This document shows, in pieces, positions 54,702-63,535 of a stretch of 64,000 nucleotides of DNA; position 1 is the first letter of the stretch, and each line of letters starts with the position of its first letter. The notes under the pieces were generated by a model. The model saw only the letters and a program-made list of their open reading frames with translations. It was not told where the DNA came from and ran no database searches. This stretch comes from Tabrizicola soli (GTDB lineage: Bacteria > Pseudomonadota > Alphaproteobacteria > Rhodobacterales > Rhodobacteraceae). Position numbers and translations under genes: made by a program. Where the stretch lies: contig NZ_JAEACP010000014.1 in the NCBI RefSeq assembly GCF_015999335.1, positions 81,163 through 145,162 on the forward strand. The letters run 5' to 3'.

Positions 54702-55916
54702 ATGTTGCGATCCCTTGCCGCCCTTCTCCTCCTCTCAGCCGCCGCCCTGGCCGACACCGCCGATGGCGAGGCGCTGAAGGCGATGGGCTGGGACCAGATC
54801 GTCAATGAGGCGCGCGGCGGCACGGTCAACTGGTTCATGTGGGGCGGCGCGGACAACATCAACGCCTATGCCAGCGATTACATCGGCACGGCGCTGAAGC
54901 GCGATTACGACATCACGCTGAACCGCGTACCGATCACCGACGCGGCCGAGATCGTGAACCTGATCCTGTCCGAGAAGGAGGCCGGCGTGACCGACAACGG
55001 CACGGTCGACCTCATCTGGATCAACGGCGAGAATTTCCGCTCGATGAAAGAGGCGGGGCTGGCCTTCTGCGGCTACACCTCGCTTCTGCCGAACGACGCG
55101 CTGGTCGACTGGGACAACCCGGCCATCGCCAACGACTTCGGCGTCCCGGTCGTGGGCTGCGAGGTGCCCTGGAACACGGTGCAGTTCGCCTTCGCCCATG
55201 ACAGCGCCGTGCTGGCCGAGCCGCCGCGCGACATGGCCGGGCTTCTCGCCTGGATCAGGGCCAACCCCGGCCGCTTCACCTATCCCGCGCCGCCGGATTT
55301 CACCGGCTCGGCCTTCGTGCGGCATGTATTCATCCATGCCGCCGGCGGGCCCGAGGGGCTTCTCGGCCCCTTCGACCAGGTGAAGTTCGACGCGGTCGCC
55401 GGCAAGACCTGGGCGATCCTGAACGGGCTGGAACCCTTCCTCTGGCGCGAGGGGGCGACCTATCCCACCACCGTCACCCAGCTGAACGAGCTTTTCGCCA
55501 ATGGCGAGGTGGCCTTCAGCTTCAACTACGACCCGGCGCAATTCGGGCTGGCGGTGCAGGCCGGGCTCTGGCCCGAGACCACGCGCTCCTTCGGCCTCCG
55601 GGACGGCACCATCGGCAACACCAACTACACGCTGATCCCGTTCAACTCGCCCAACAAGGCGGCGGCGATGGTGACGCAGAACCTGCTCCTGTCCGGCGAG
55701 GCGCAGCTGGAGAAGGCCCGGACCGAGATCTGGGGCGCCGCCCCCGCCATCGAGATCTCCCGCACCCCGCCCGCGGTGCAGGCCGGATTCGCCGCGATCA
55801 AGACGCATCCCTCGGTGATCCCGGCCTCCGAACTGGCGAAATCCGCCCTTCCCGAACTGCAGGCCGGTTGGCTGACCGCGATCGAGGCGGGTTGGGCCAC
55901 GAACGTGGGCAATTAG
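54702..55916 (+). CDS. ABC importer substrate-binding protein (YnjB-like)
   Basis: Periplasmic binding protein of 404 residues. A signal peptide (residues 1-17, MLRSLAALLLLSAAALAD) precedes WFMWGGADNINAY and VDLIWINGENFRSMKEAGL, matching the YnjB family of iron/thiamine-like type 1 binding proteins. The substrate of YnjBCD systems is not established. It is followed at 3 bp by the permease gene, completing a binding protein-two permeases-ATPase set. GGAGCC precedes the ATG. Confidence 0.9.
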   Translation: MLRSLAALLLLSAAALADTADGEALKAMGWDQIVNEARGGTVNWFMWGGADNINAYASDYIGTALKRDYDITLNRVPITDAAEIVNLILSEKEAGVTDNGTVDLIWINGENFRSMKEAGLAFCGYTSLLPNDALVDWDNPAIANDFGVPVVGCEVPWNTVQFAFAHDSAVLAEPPRDMAGLLAWIRANPGRFTYPAPPDFTGSAFVRHVFIHAAGGPEGLLGPFDQVKFDAVAGKTWAILNGLEPFLWREGATYPTTVTQLNELFANGEVAFSFNYDPAQFGLAVQAGLWPETTRSFGLRDGTIGNTNYTLIPFNSPNKAAAMVTQNLLLSGEAQLEKARTEIWGAAPAIEISRTPPAVQAGFAAIKTHPSVIPASELAKSALPELQAGWLTAIEAGWATNVGN

Positions 55917-55919
55917 GCG

Positions 55920-56777
55920 ATGCGCGAGCGGACCCGCCTCCTCCTCCTGCTCGGCCCGGCGGTGGCGCTGGTGGGGGGACTGGTCCTTGGCGCGCTGGGG
56001 CTGGCGCTCCTGCGCTCGCTCCGGCTGCTGCCACTGGAGGAACCGGGCCTCTCCGCCTATGCCTCGGTGCTAGCCTCGCCGGGGGTGCTGGCCTCGCTGG
56101 CCCTGTCCTTCTGGATCGCCACGGTCTCGACCCTGATCGCCGCCGGTCTGGCGCTGGCGGCGGCGATGCTCTTGCGGCAGGCCTTTCCCGGCCGCAGGCT
56201 GGTGGCGGTGCTGGTGCAGCTGAACCTGACCATCCCGCATGTCGTGGGGGCCATCGGCATCCTCTACCTCATCTCGCAATCCGGCAGCTTCGCCCGCCTC
56301 GCCCATGCCGCGGGCCTGATCGCCGCGCCGGGCGAGTTTCCGGCGCTGACCCATGATCCCTGGGCCATCGGCATCATCCTGACCTATGTCTGGAAAGAGG
56401 TCCCCTTCATCACCCTCATCCTGCTGGCCAAGCTGCAGACCCTTGGCCCGGACCTCGGACCCGTGGCGCGAAGCTTGGGCGCGACGCGCTGGCAGGCCTT
56501 CCGCTTCGTCCTCCTGCCGCAGCTTCTGCCTGCGCTCGCGGCCGGGGCGGCGCTGGTCTTCGCCTTCGCCTTCGGGGCCTATGAGGTGCCGCTGGTCCTT
56601 GGCGCGCATGCCCCCGAGGCGCTGCCGCTCCGCGCCTGGCGCAGCTTTACCGATGTCGATCTCGCCGCCCGGCCCGAGGCCTTCGCCATCTCGATCCTGA
56701 TCGCGGCGCTTGGGGCGGGGCTGCTGGCGCTCCATGCCCGGCTGATCCTGCCAAGGCGGGGCCGCGATGCGGGCTGA
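55920..56777 (+). CDS. ABC importer permease 1 (YnjC-like N half)
   Basis: A 285-residue membrane protein with about six helices. The cytoplasmic EAA loop, LGPDLGPVARSLGATRWQAFRF, contacts the ATPase. It matches the first half of the fused YnjC permease. Starts 3 bp after the binding-protein stop and overlaps the second permease by 11 bp. Confidence 0.9.
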   Translation: MRERTRLLLLLGPAVALVGGLVLGALGLALLRSLRLLPLEEPGLSAYASVLASPGVLASLALSFWIATVSTLIAAGLALAAAMLLRQAFPGRRLVAVLVQLNLTIPHVVGAIGILYLISQSGSFARLAHAAGLIAAPGEFPALTHDPWAIGIILTYVWKEVPFITLILLAKLQTLGPDLGPVARSLGATRWQAFRFVLLPQLLPALAAGAALVFAFAFGAYEVPLVLGAHAPEALPLRAWRSFTDVDLAARPEAFAISILIAALGAGLLALHARLILPRRGRDAG

Positions 56778-57561
56778 AAGGCTCAGGCTTCTGGCGGGGC
56801 TGGCCCTCGCGCTGGCGCTGGTGCTGCCACTGCTGCCGCTGGCGCTCTGGTCCCTCGCGCATGGCTGGCGCTTTCCCGACCTGCTGCCGCAGGCGTGGTC
56901 GCTCCGGGCCTGGGGCGTCGCATCCTCGGCCGGGGTGCTGGGCAGCCTCGGCCTGACCCTCGGCATCGCGGCCGCGACCACCGCGCTCGCGGCGCTGGTC
57001 GGCCTGCCGGCGGGCCGGGCGCTGGGGCTGCATGACTTCCCCGGCAAGCGGGCGGTGCTCCTCCTCCTCCTGGTTCCCGCCGTCCTGCCGGGGATCGCGC
57101 TGGTCCTCGGCCTGCACGACCTCTTCCTGCGGCTGGGGCTGACCGGCAGCACCCATGGGGTGATCCTTGCCCATCTGGTCCCGGTCCTGCCCTATATGGT
57201 GCTGGTGATGGCCTCGGTCTTCGCGGGCTTCGACACCAGGATCGAGGCGCAGGCCCGCAGCCTGGGCGCGGGGCCGGTCCGCTGCTTCCTGCAGGTCACG
57301 CTTCCGGCCGTGCTGCCCGGCCTCTTGACCGGCGCGCTCTTCGCCTTCCTCGTCTCCTGGTCGCAGTACCTGCTGACGCTGGCGATCGGCGGCGGGCGGG
57401 TCCAAACCCTGCCCCTGGTCCTTTACGCCTATGTCGCGGCCGGGCGGAACGACGTGGCCGGTGCCATCGCGGTGCTTTACGCCCTGCCGGGGATCCTGCT
57501 CCTGCTCGGCTTCATCGGGCGGATCACCGGGCGCGACCTCGGCCGGGTGCTCCGCCCATGA
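56767..57561 (+). CDS. ABC importer permease 2 (YnjC-like C half)
   Basis: A 264-residue membrane protein with six or more helices and a second EAA loop, IEAQARSLGAGPVRCFLQVTLPAVLPG. Together with the previous gene it equals a split YnjC. Overlaps the ATPase gene by 4 bp at its end. Confidence 0.9.
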   Translation: MRAERLRLLAGLALALALVLPLLPLALWSLAHGWRFPDLLPQAWSLRAWGVASSAGVLGSLGLTLGIAAATTALAALVGLPAGRALGLHDFPGKRAVLLLLLVPAVLPGIALVLGLHDLFLRLGLTGSTHGVILAHLVPVLPYMVLVMASVFAGFDTRIEAQARSLGAGPVRCFLQVTLPAVLPGLLTGALFAFLVSWSQYLLTLAIGGGRVQTLPLVLYAYVAAGRNDVAGAIAVLYALPGILLLLGFIGRITGRDLGRVLRP

Positions 57562-58589
57562 CGCTGGAGCTGCGCAACCTGCGGAAAGCCTGGCCCGGCG
57601 CGGGCCAGCCCACGATCCCCGGCCTGGACCTTGCCGTCGCGGCAGGCAGCCTCACCGTGCTCCTCGGCCCCTCGGGCAGCGGCAAGACGACGGTGATGAA
57701 GCTGATCGCCGGCCATCTGGCCCCCGATTCGGGCGAGGTCATCCTCAAGGGCCGGACCCTGACCGGCCTGCCGCCCGAACGGCGCGGGGTGGCGATGGTG
57801 TTCCAGGATCCGCTGCTCTTTCCGCATCTGACCCTCGCTGGCAATGTCGGCTTCGGCCTGAAGATGCGCGGCGAGCCCGCCGCGCGGATCGAGGCCGAGG
57901 TCGCCGCGATGCTGGCCCGGGTCCAGCTCGCGGGCCTTGGCGCGCGGCGGCCGGACCAGCTTTCGGGCGGGCAGCAGCAGCGCGCGGCCCTGGCGCGGGC
58001 GCTGGTCCTGCGGCCGGACCTGCTGCTTCTGGACGAGCCGCTGGCCAGCCTCGACGCGGGCCTGCGCGACGAGATGCGCGCGCTGATCCGCGGCCTGCAG
58101 CGTGAAACCGGGGTGACGACGCTGATGGTCACGCATGACCAGTCCGAGGCCGTGGTGATGGCCGACCGGATCGCGCTCCTGCTCGACGGGCAGCTGGCGC
58201 AGGCGGCCGCCCCGGCCGAGATCCTGCGCCGGCCGGAAACCGAGGCCGTGGCCCGCTTCTTCGGCGGGGTGAACTTCCTGGATGGCGTGGTGGAGGGCGC
58301 AGGCTTCCGCTGGGGTCCCGTCCGCCTGGCGCTCGACCGGCCCGGCCCGCCCGGCCCCGCCCGGCTGACCATCCGCCCCGAGGCGGTGCTGCTGCATCCC
58401 GGTCCGGGACAGCTGGCCGCGAAGGTGCGGGGCGTCACCCTCCTCGGCACGCAAAGCCGGGTCGAGCTTGCCCTGGCCGGAGAGCCGCTGACCGCCCTTC
58501 TGCAACCCGCCGCCGCCGAGGCCCTGCGTCCCGGCGATACCGTCGCCGTCACCCTGCCGCCTGCCGCACTCTGGCGGCTGCCCGGCTAG
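57558..58589 (+). CDS. ABC importer ATPase (YnjD-like)
   Basis: A 343-residue ATPase. Walker A GPSGSGKTT, Q loop MVFQDPLLFPHLT, signature LSGGQQQRAAL, Walker B LLLLDEPLASLD and H loop VTHDQSEAVVM are all intact. A C-terminal TOBE-like region (IRPEAVLLHPG) follows the nucleotide-binding domain. Likely drives the YnjB/C transport system. Its stop overlaps the end of the diguanylate cyclase gene on the other strand. Confidence 0.95.
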   Translation: MTLELRNLRKAWPGAGQPTIPGLDLAVAAGSLTVLLGPSGSGKTTVMKLIAGHLAPDSGEVILKGRTLTGLPPERRGVAMVFQDPLLFPHLTLAGNVGFGLKMRGEPAARIEAEVAAMLARVQLAGLGARRPDQLSGGQQQRAALARALVLRPDLLLLDEPLASLDAGLRDEMRALIRGLQRETGVTTLMVTHDQSEAVVMADRIALLLDGQLAQAAAPAEILRRPETEAVARFFGGVNFLDGVVEGAGFRWGPVRLALDRPGPPGPARLTIRPEAVLLHPGPGQLAAKVRGVTLLGTQSRVELALAGEPLTALLQPAAAEALRPGDTVAVTLPPAALWRLPG

Positions 58590-59578
58590 TCCGCCGCCGA
58601 GCGAAGCCGGATCGACCGTCCCCGCCCCGCCCGCTTGGCCGCGTAAAGCGCGCGGTCGGCCAGCGCCATCAGGCGCACCGGGTCGGGCGCGGCCAGGTCG
58701 GACGAGCGCACGATGCCGATGCTGGCCGAGACCTGCGCCACCTTTCCGGCGACGGGGATCGGCGCGCTGATGCGCTGGATGATCCGGTCGGCAATGCCCC
58801 GCAACACCTGCAGGTCGACGCGCTTGACGACAAGGACCAGGAACTCGTCCCCGCCGATCCGCGCCGCGCAATCCTCGACGCGCAACTCCGCGCGCAGGAT
58901 GCGGCCGACCACCTCCAGCACATGGTCGCCCGCGGCATGGCCCAGGGTGTCGTTGACCGACTTGAAATAGTCCAGGTCCAGATGCAGAAGGCCGAAGGGC
59001 ATCCGGGCGGCGCACAGCCGCGCCAGCACCAGATCGGCGGCCCGGCGGTTGCGCAGCCCGGTCAGGGGATCGGTCAGCGCCTCCTCCTCGGCGGCAAGGC
59101 GGGCCCCTTCCAGCCGCAGGTTCAATCCGCGCAGTTCGCGCGTGACGGCGGCGTTCGCCTCGGCCAGATAGAGCAGCTCCATCGCAAGGTCGGTGGCGAC
59201 GAAATCGGCATCCGTCAGCCCCAGTTCGCGCACCGCCGCGATCAGGTCGATCCCGAAACTCAGGTTCATCAGCATCCTGCCGTCCGGCAGGCGCTCTCCC
59301 ATTCCGCGCAGCCCGGCCCGCACCCCGTTGCGCGCCACCAGGCGAAAGCGGTGGCCGGCGCGGGCCAGGACCTGATCGGCGGTGACTGCGCCGCCGGGCG
59401 CGCGGACCTCGAACAGATCCTCGAACCGGGCGCCGGCCAGGTCCGGCCGCTGCAGCATCCGCCTCAGCGTCGGCCCGGCCCCCAGCACCCGCCCCTCGCG
59501 GTCCAGCAGAAGATGCATCGGCATGAAGCGCGCCAGCATCGCCTGCTCCGGCACCGGCCTGTCGGGATCCCGCTCCAC
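58586..59578 (-). CDS. Diguanylate cyclase with HNOBA-type sensor domain
   Basis: A 330-residue c-di-GMP synthase. The N-terminal 115 residues (MPMHLLLDREGRVLGAGPT, FEDLFEVRAPGG) resemble the HNOBA/PAS domain that pairs with H-NOX proteins. A linking coiled coil (about 130-168) leads to the GGDEF domain. GGDEF is intact at residues 242-246 and an RxxD inhibitory site (RVED, 233-236) sits five residues before it. The GTG at 59578 lies inside the H-NOX gene end and follows GGAGGG; ATG 59539 is an alternative. Translation appears coupled to the H-NOX gene. Confidence 0.93.
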   Translation of the reverse strand: MERDPDRPVPEQAMLARFMPMHLLLDREGRVLGAGPTLRRMLQRPDLAGARFEDLFEVRAPGGAVTADQVLARAGHRFRLVARNGVRAGLRGMGERLPDGRMLMNLSFGIDLIAAVRELGLTDADFVATDLAMELLYLAEANAAVTRELRGLNLRLEGARLAAEEEALTDPLTGLRNRRAADLVLARLCAARMPFGLLHLDLDYFKSVNDTLGHAAGDHVLEVVGRILRAELRVEDCAARIGGDEFLVLVVKRVDLQVLRGIADRIIQRISAPIPVAGKVAQVSASIGIVRSSDLAAPDPVRLMALADRALYAAKRAGRGRSIRLRSAAD

Positions 59579-59579
59579 C

Positions 59580-60170
59580 CTATCCCTCCGGCAAGGCGAG
59601 GTCGAAGGGCCGCGCGGCGGCATGGGCGCGGTCGAGGATGCGGATGGCGATGCGGCCCTCGCCCTCGGCCTCGATCAGGCAGAGCGTGCCGAAATCATCC
59701 GCCATCGCGGTCAGCATCCCCACCAGCACCCGGATCGTGCCGCGCAACCCGGCCCGGCAGTCCAGCACGAAGCGGTCGGGCGCGATCTCGGTCAGGCGGA
59801 TCTCCGGCAGGTCGAGGTCGGGCAGGTCGAGGTCGGGCAGCGCCAGCCGCGCCCGGCCGGGCAGTTCCTCCAGCGAATGAAGGAAGTCGGCATAGCCGAT
59901 GCCGCCGAAGCGCAGGAGGCGGCGGACGCCCTCGTGGCCGGGGCTGGTGACGAGATAGGTGCCCAGATCCTCCCATATGGTTTCGACCGGACGGCCCAGG
60001 ACGGCCGCGGCCTCGGCCGCGACCTGATCGGCCAGGCCCGGCGCATAGCGCAGCATGGGTTCGAACGTCTCGACCGGCAGGTCGGCGCGGCGGCAGATCG
60101 TCTGCCAGACCGGAACGCCGAACGTGCCGCGGACATAGCCCTGCAGGAACCGCAGCATCAGCGCATCCAT
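59580..60170 (-). CDS. Degenerate (probably haem-free) H-NOX protein
   Basis: A 196-residue homologue of the haem NO/oxygen-binding domain. MDALMLRFLQGYVRGTFG, TIWEDLGTYLVTSPGHEGVRRLL, GYADFLHSLEELPGRARLALP and FVLDCRAGLRGTIRVLVGML follow the H-NOX order. Compared with the family pattern FLxNLDxLHxxL, the proximal haem ligand His is replaced by Pro104, and the YxSxR porphyrin-binding motif reads VxDxR. Haem binding is therefore unlikely. Its stop overlaps the start region of a GGDEF gene, so a partner role is inferred; the ligand may be different. Contains a 5-residue duplication LPDLD. Confidence 0.85.
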   Translation of the reverse strand: MDALMLRFLQGYVRGTFGVPVWQTICRRADLPVETFEPMLRYAPGLADQVAAEAAAVLGRPVETIWEDLGTYLVTSPGHEGVRRLLRFGGIGYADFLHSLEELPGRARLALPDLDLPDLDLPEIRLTEIAPDRFVLDCRAGLRGTIRVLVGMLTAMADDFGTLCLIEAEGEGRIAIRILDRAHAAARPFDLALPEG

Positions 60171-60235
60171 GAACGTCCCTTCGTCACCTTTCGCGCCCAG
60201 ACTAGCCGGCAGGGGTTAACAAACTGCCCTCCGTC

Positions 60236-61963
60236 TCAGGGCAGGATCAGCACGCCCGCCGGGCCGCTGCCCAGCTGGTTGACCTCGGCCGGGGTCAGCG
60301 CCAGCGGTGCCGCCTGCGCCGCGCGCAATAGCTCCGCCGCCGCCTCGCCCGGCAGATAGCCCTGATCCGGCCGCGCCACCGGACGCTCGGTCAGATAGCC
60401 GTCCGCGTTCAGGAAAAGACCGATGGCCTCGGCCGCGCCGGGGCTGCGTTCCAGCACCAGGATCGCCTCCTCGCCGGGGATCGCGGGCAGAAGATCGGCC
60501 ACCACCATGACGCAGGCCGGCTGCCCGGTCTCGAGCTTCAGGGCGCAGACCCCGGCCCAGTCGCGCAGCCGGTAGGGCTCGGCCGCGGCGAGGATCATGT
60601 CGCGCGTGCCGGTGGCGGTCGGCGGCTGCAGCGGCAAAAGGGCGGTCAGCCCGGCCAGCGCCTCGGCGCGCCCGGTGCCCTCCGGATCGTCCTCGCCGCG
60701 CAGCCGGGCCGCCAGCGCCTCGTTGCCCGGCTCGGCCGCCAGAGCCTCCAGCCGCGCCAGCGCCGCCGCCCCCGGCTTGCCCCAGCGCGAGAAGGCCCAG
60801 AGGTCGAGCTGCGCCACCCCGGTCCGGCCCGCGAGGAACCGCTCCACCTGGTTCCGCGCCGAGATCGCCTCGGCGTTGAACAGCGGCGTCAGCCACAGCG
60901 CCGCGGCCGCGATCACCGCCAGCGCCATCCCGACGTTGCCGCGCCGGATGCGCGCCATCCAGCCCGCCCCGCGCAGGACCGCGATCGCATAGGTCAGCCC
61001 GTAGCCCAGCCCGATCAGCGCCCCCAGCGCCAGGAACAGCCGCTCCGGCGTCCAGCCGTACTGCCCGACCCGCAGCCACAGCGCCCAGAGCGCCAGCCCC
61101 GCGACCAGCGGCAGGACCAGCGCCATTCCCAGCGCCGCCCAGCGGATCGCCCGGCCCTGCGCCGCCTCGGCATCGCTGCGGTCCACCGCCACCGCCACCA
61201 GCGCCACCCCGGCCGCGACCATGGACAGAAGCAGCGCCGCCGGCGAAAGCCCCAGCACCAGCCGCTCGAACCCGCGCAGCGGCAGGGCGAGAAGGAACAC
61301 CAGCATCACCGCCAGCACCACCGGCAACAAGAGCCGCAACAGCCGCAGCACCAGTTGCGGCGCGATCGGTCCCGCCAGTTCCCAGACCACGGCCATGCCA
61401 AGGCCCAGCGCCGCCCCGGCCAGCGCCAGGACCGCCAGCCGGTTCTCCAGCAGATGCGACAGCAGGCCGATCCCGACGATGCGCAGCACCTGGTCCGACA
61501 GCAGCACCAGGATCCAGACCAGAAGCGTGAAGGCCAGCGCGGCGGCAAGGCGGATGACGATGGACCAGGCTTCCTCGAACAGCGCGGGATAGTCGCGCCA
61601 GCCCGGACGGGCGGCCGCGATCAGGAAGGGCACCGGCAGACCGGCGACGGTCAGCGCCGCCAGAAGATGCATCGGGACCGCAAAGACCTCCTCGGCCGCG
61701 GCGAAGCGCAAGGCGACCAGCCCGACCAGCCCGCCCGTCAGCACCCCCGGCCCCAGGGCGCGGGCGGCCGCACGCGCCAGGCCCATCGGGCCCGCCATGG
61801 CCAGCGCCGCAAGGACGAAGCTCACCACCGCCGCATGCAGCGCCAGGGCCAGCCGGCCGTCCAGAAACCCGCGCGGGACGGCCTCGCCCAATGCCCAGAT
61901 CAGCGCGCCGCCCAACGCCCCCAGAAGCGCAAGGCTCCACCGTGCCTGCAAGGCCGCTTCCAT
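60236..61963 (-). CDS. DUF4153 polytopic membrane protein
   Basis: A 575-residue protein with about 12-13 hydrophobic helices in the first 400 residues and a soluble C-terminal tail. It fits the DUF4153 family by its helix layout and the segment ARNQVERFLAGRTGVAQLDLWAFSRWGKPG. Function unknown. The ATG at 61963 follows GAGGGG by 5 bp; an in-frame ATG 36 bp upstream would overlap that site. It lies 65 bp beyond the H-NOX start. Confidence 0.82.
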   Translation of the reverse strand: MEAALQARWSLALLGALGGALIWALGEAVPRGFLDGRLALALHAAVVSFVLAALAMAGPMGLARAAARALGPGVLTGGLVGLVALRFAAAEEVFAVPMHLLAALTVAGLPVPFLIAAARPGWRDYPALFEEAWSIVIRLAAALAFTLLVWILVLLSDQVLRIVGIGLLSHLLENRLAVLALAGAALGLGMAVVWELAGPIAPQLVLRLLRLLLPVVLAVMLVFLLALPLRGFERLVLGLSPAALLLSMVAAGVALVAVAVDRSDAEAAQGRAIRWAALGMALVLPLVAGLALWALWLRVGQYGWTPERLFLALGALIGLGYGLTYAIAVLRGAGWMARIRRGNVGMALAVIAAAALWLTPLFNAEAISARNQVERFLAGRTGVAQLDLWAFSRWGKPGAAALARLEALAAEPGNEALAARLRGEDDPEGTGRAEALAGLTALLPLQPPTATGTRDMILAAAEPYRLRDWAGVCALKLETGQPACVMVVADLLPAIPGEEAILVLERSPGAAEAIGLFLNADGYLTERPVARPDQGYLPGEAAAELLRAAQAAPLALTPAEVNQLGSGPAGVLILP

Positions 61964-62094
61964 TCCATCCCCTCTCGGTTCCCGCCGCAGCTTTTCCACG
62001 CCGCCGCCGGCCCGCCATAGTCAGGATTTCCGGACGCTTGCCAAGCCCGTTGCCCTGCCCCATCCTCCGGCGCAGCCTGAAAGGACCGCACCCC

Positions 62095-62538
62095 ATGCCC
62101 CTCACGATCCGCCCGCTCCGCCCCGATGACGAGGCCGACTGGCGCCGCCTCTGGACCGGCTATCTCGATTTCTACCAGACCTCGGTCCCCGAGGCGGTCT
62201 ATGCCTCGACCTTCGCCCGGCTCCTCGGCGACGACCCGCAGGACTTCTCGGCCCTGATCGCCGAGGTGGATGGCAGGCCGATGGGCCTCGCGCATTACCT
62301 GTTCCACCGGCATTGCTGGCGGATCGAGAACGTCTGCTACCTGCAGGACCTCTTCGTCGCCCCCGAGGCCCGCGGCACCGGCCTTGGCCGCGCCCTGATC
62401 GAGGCGGTCTATGCCCGCGCCGACGCCGCCGGGGCGCCCGGCGTCTACTGGCTGACGCAGGACTTCAACGCCGAAGCGCGGCAGCTTTACGACCGGATCG
62501 CCAGGGTCTCGCCCTTCATCCGCTACAACCGGGCCTGA
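62095..62538 (+). CDS. GNAT-family N-acetyltransferase
   Basis: A 147-residue acetyltransferase. Motif A VAPEARGTGLGRALIEAVYARAD binds acetyl-CoA (Q/R-x-x-G-x-G/A pattern as RGTGLG), motif B is VYWLTQDFNAEARQLYDRI, typical of the RimI/YesJ-like group. Substrate unknown. It diverges from the DUF4153 gene across about 130 bp and converges with the DMT gene. Confidence 0.9.
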   Translation: MPLTIRPLRPDDEADWRRLWTGYLDFYQTSVPEAVYASTFARLLGDDPQDFSALIAEVDGRPMGLAHYLFHRHCWRIENVCYLQDLFVAPEARGTGLGRALIEAVYARADAAGAPGVYWLTQDFNAEARQLYDRIARVSPFIRYNRA

Positions 62539-62574
62539 AAGCACAAGGCGGGTGAGTCACCCCCGCCTCCGCGC

Positions 62575-63468
62575 TCAGGGTTCGGGCTGCGGCGGGATCC
62601 GGCCCCGGCGCGCCTCGGCCCAGGTGTTCAGGCTCACCGCCGCCACGATCAGCGCGCCGCCCAGGATCACGAAGGCGTCCACCGCCTCGCCGAAGACCAG
62701 CGCGCCCAGCGCCGTCGCCCAGAGGATCTGCAGGAAGGTCACCGGCTGCGTCACCGCCAGCGGCGCCGCCCGGAAGGCCCGCGTCATCGTATAGTGCCCC
62801 AGCGTCGCCAGCCCGGCCACCACCGCCAGCCAGGCCAGCTGCACCCCGCTCACCGGCTGCCAGACCCAGAGCGCCACCGGCGCCAGCCCCAGCGAGACCG
62901 TCACCGACAGCACCGCCACCACCACCGAGGGCGGGGCCATCCCGCTCAGCCGCTTGGCGAAGATGTAGCTCACCGCGAAGCAGACCGTCGCCGCCAGCTG
63001 CGACAGATGCCCGGCCGAGATCTCGCGCAGCCCCGGCCGCAGCACCACCAGCGCCCCCGCCAGCGCCACCAGGACCGAGACGACGCGCCCCCGCCCCAGC
63101 CCCTCGCCAAGGAGAAGCCCCGCGATCACCAGCACGATCACCGGGTTCAGGAAGCCGATCGCCGCCATCTCGGCCACCGGCACCCGCGCCATGGCCCAGA
63201 ACCAGAAGATCACCGCCGTGACATGCAGCACGCCGCGCCACAGGAACAGCCGCCAGATCCCCTGCGGCAGCCGCACGCCGCGCATGGTCCACAGCGCCGG
63301 GGTCAGGAAGGCCAGGCCAAAGCCGAAACGGATGAAGGCCGCCTGCGCCGCCGGCAGCTCGGTCCCCAGATGCCGGACGATCCCGTTCACGCCGACAAAG
63401 GCAAGCCCGGTGGCCAGCATCCACAGAACCCCTTCGACGGGGCGGCCAAGATCGTTCAGCGCACGCAT
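62575..63468 (-). CDS. EamA/DMT-superfamily exporter
   Basis: A 297-residue membrane protein with ten helices arranged as two EamA repeats: FVGVNGIVRHLGTELPAAQ, RVPVAEMAAIGFLNPVIVLVIAGLLLGEG and TLGHYTMTRAFRAAPLAVTQPV, LGALVFGEAVDAFVILGGALIV. Members export metabolites such as amino acids or nucleosides. ATG 63468 is chosen at the start of the family N terminus. The palindromic array starts about 68 bp upstream. Confidence 0.9.
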   Translation of the reverse strand: MRALNDLGRPVEGVLWMLATGLAFVGVNGIVRHLGTELPAAQAAFIRFGFGLAFLTPALWTMRGVRLPQGIWRLFLWRGVLHVTAVIFWFWAMARVPVAEMAAIGFLNPVIVLVIAGLLLGEGLGRGRVVSVLVALAGALVVLRPGLREISAGHLSQLAATVCFAVSYIFAKRLSGMAPPSVVVAVLSVTVSLGLAPVALWVWQPVSGVQLAWLAVVAGLATLGHYTMTRAFRAAPLAVTQPVTFLQILWATALGALVFGEAVDAFVILGGALIVAAVSLNTWAEARRGRIPPQPEP

Positions 63469-63535
63469 GGCGGCACAGAACCCCAAGCCGCGCGCAATGG
63501 CAACGCCCCTTCGCCCGAAGCCCCCGCAGCGTGAC

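Noticed and set aside
59580..60170. Conventional haem NO sensor
   Set aside because: The haem-ligand histidine and the YxSxR motif are not conserved.
60216..62105. 629-residue minus-strand frame in another phase over the DUF4153 gene
   Set aside because: Gly/Ala/Arg-rich without hydrophobic helices; the phase with clear membrane helices is the gene.
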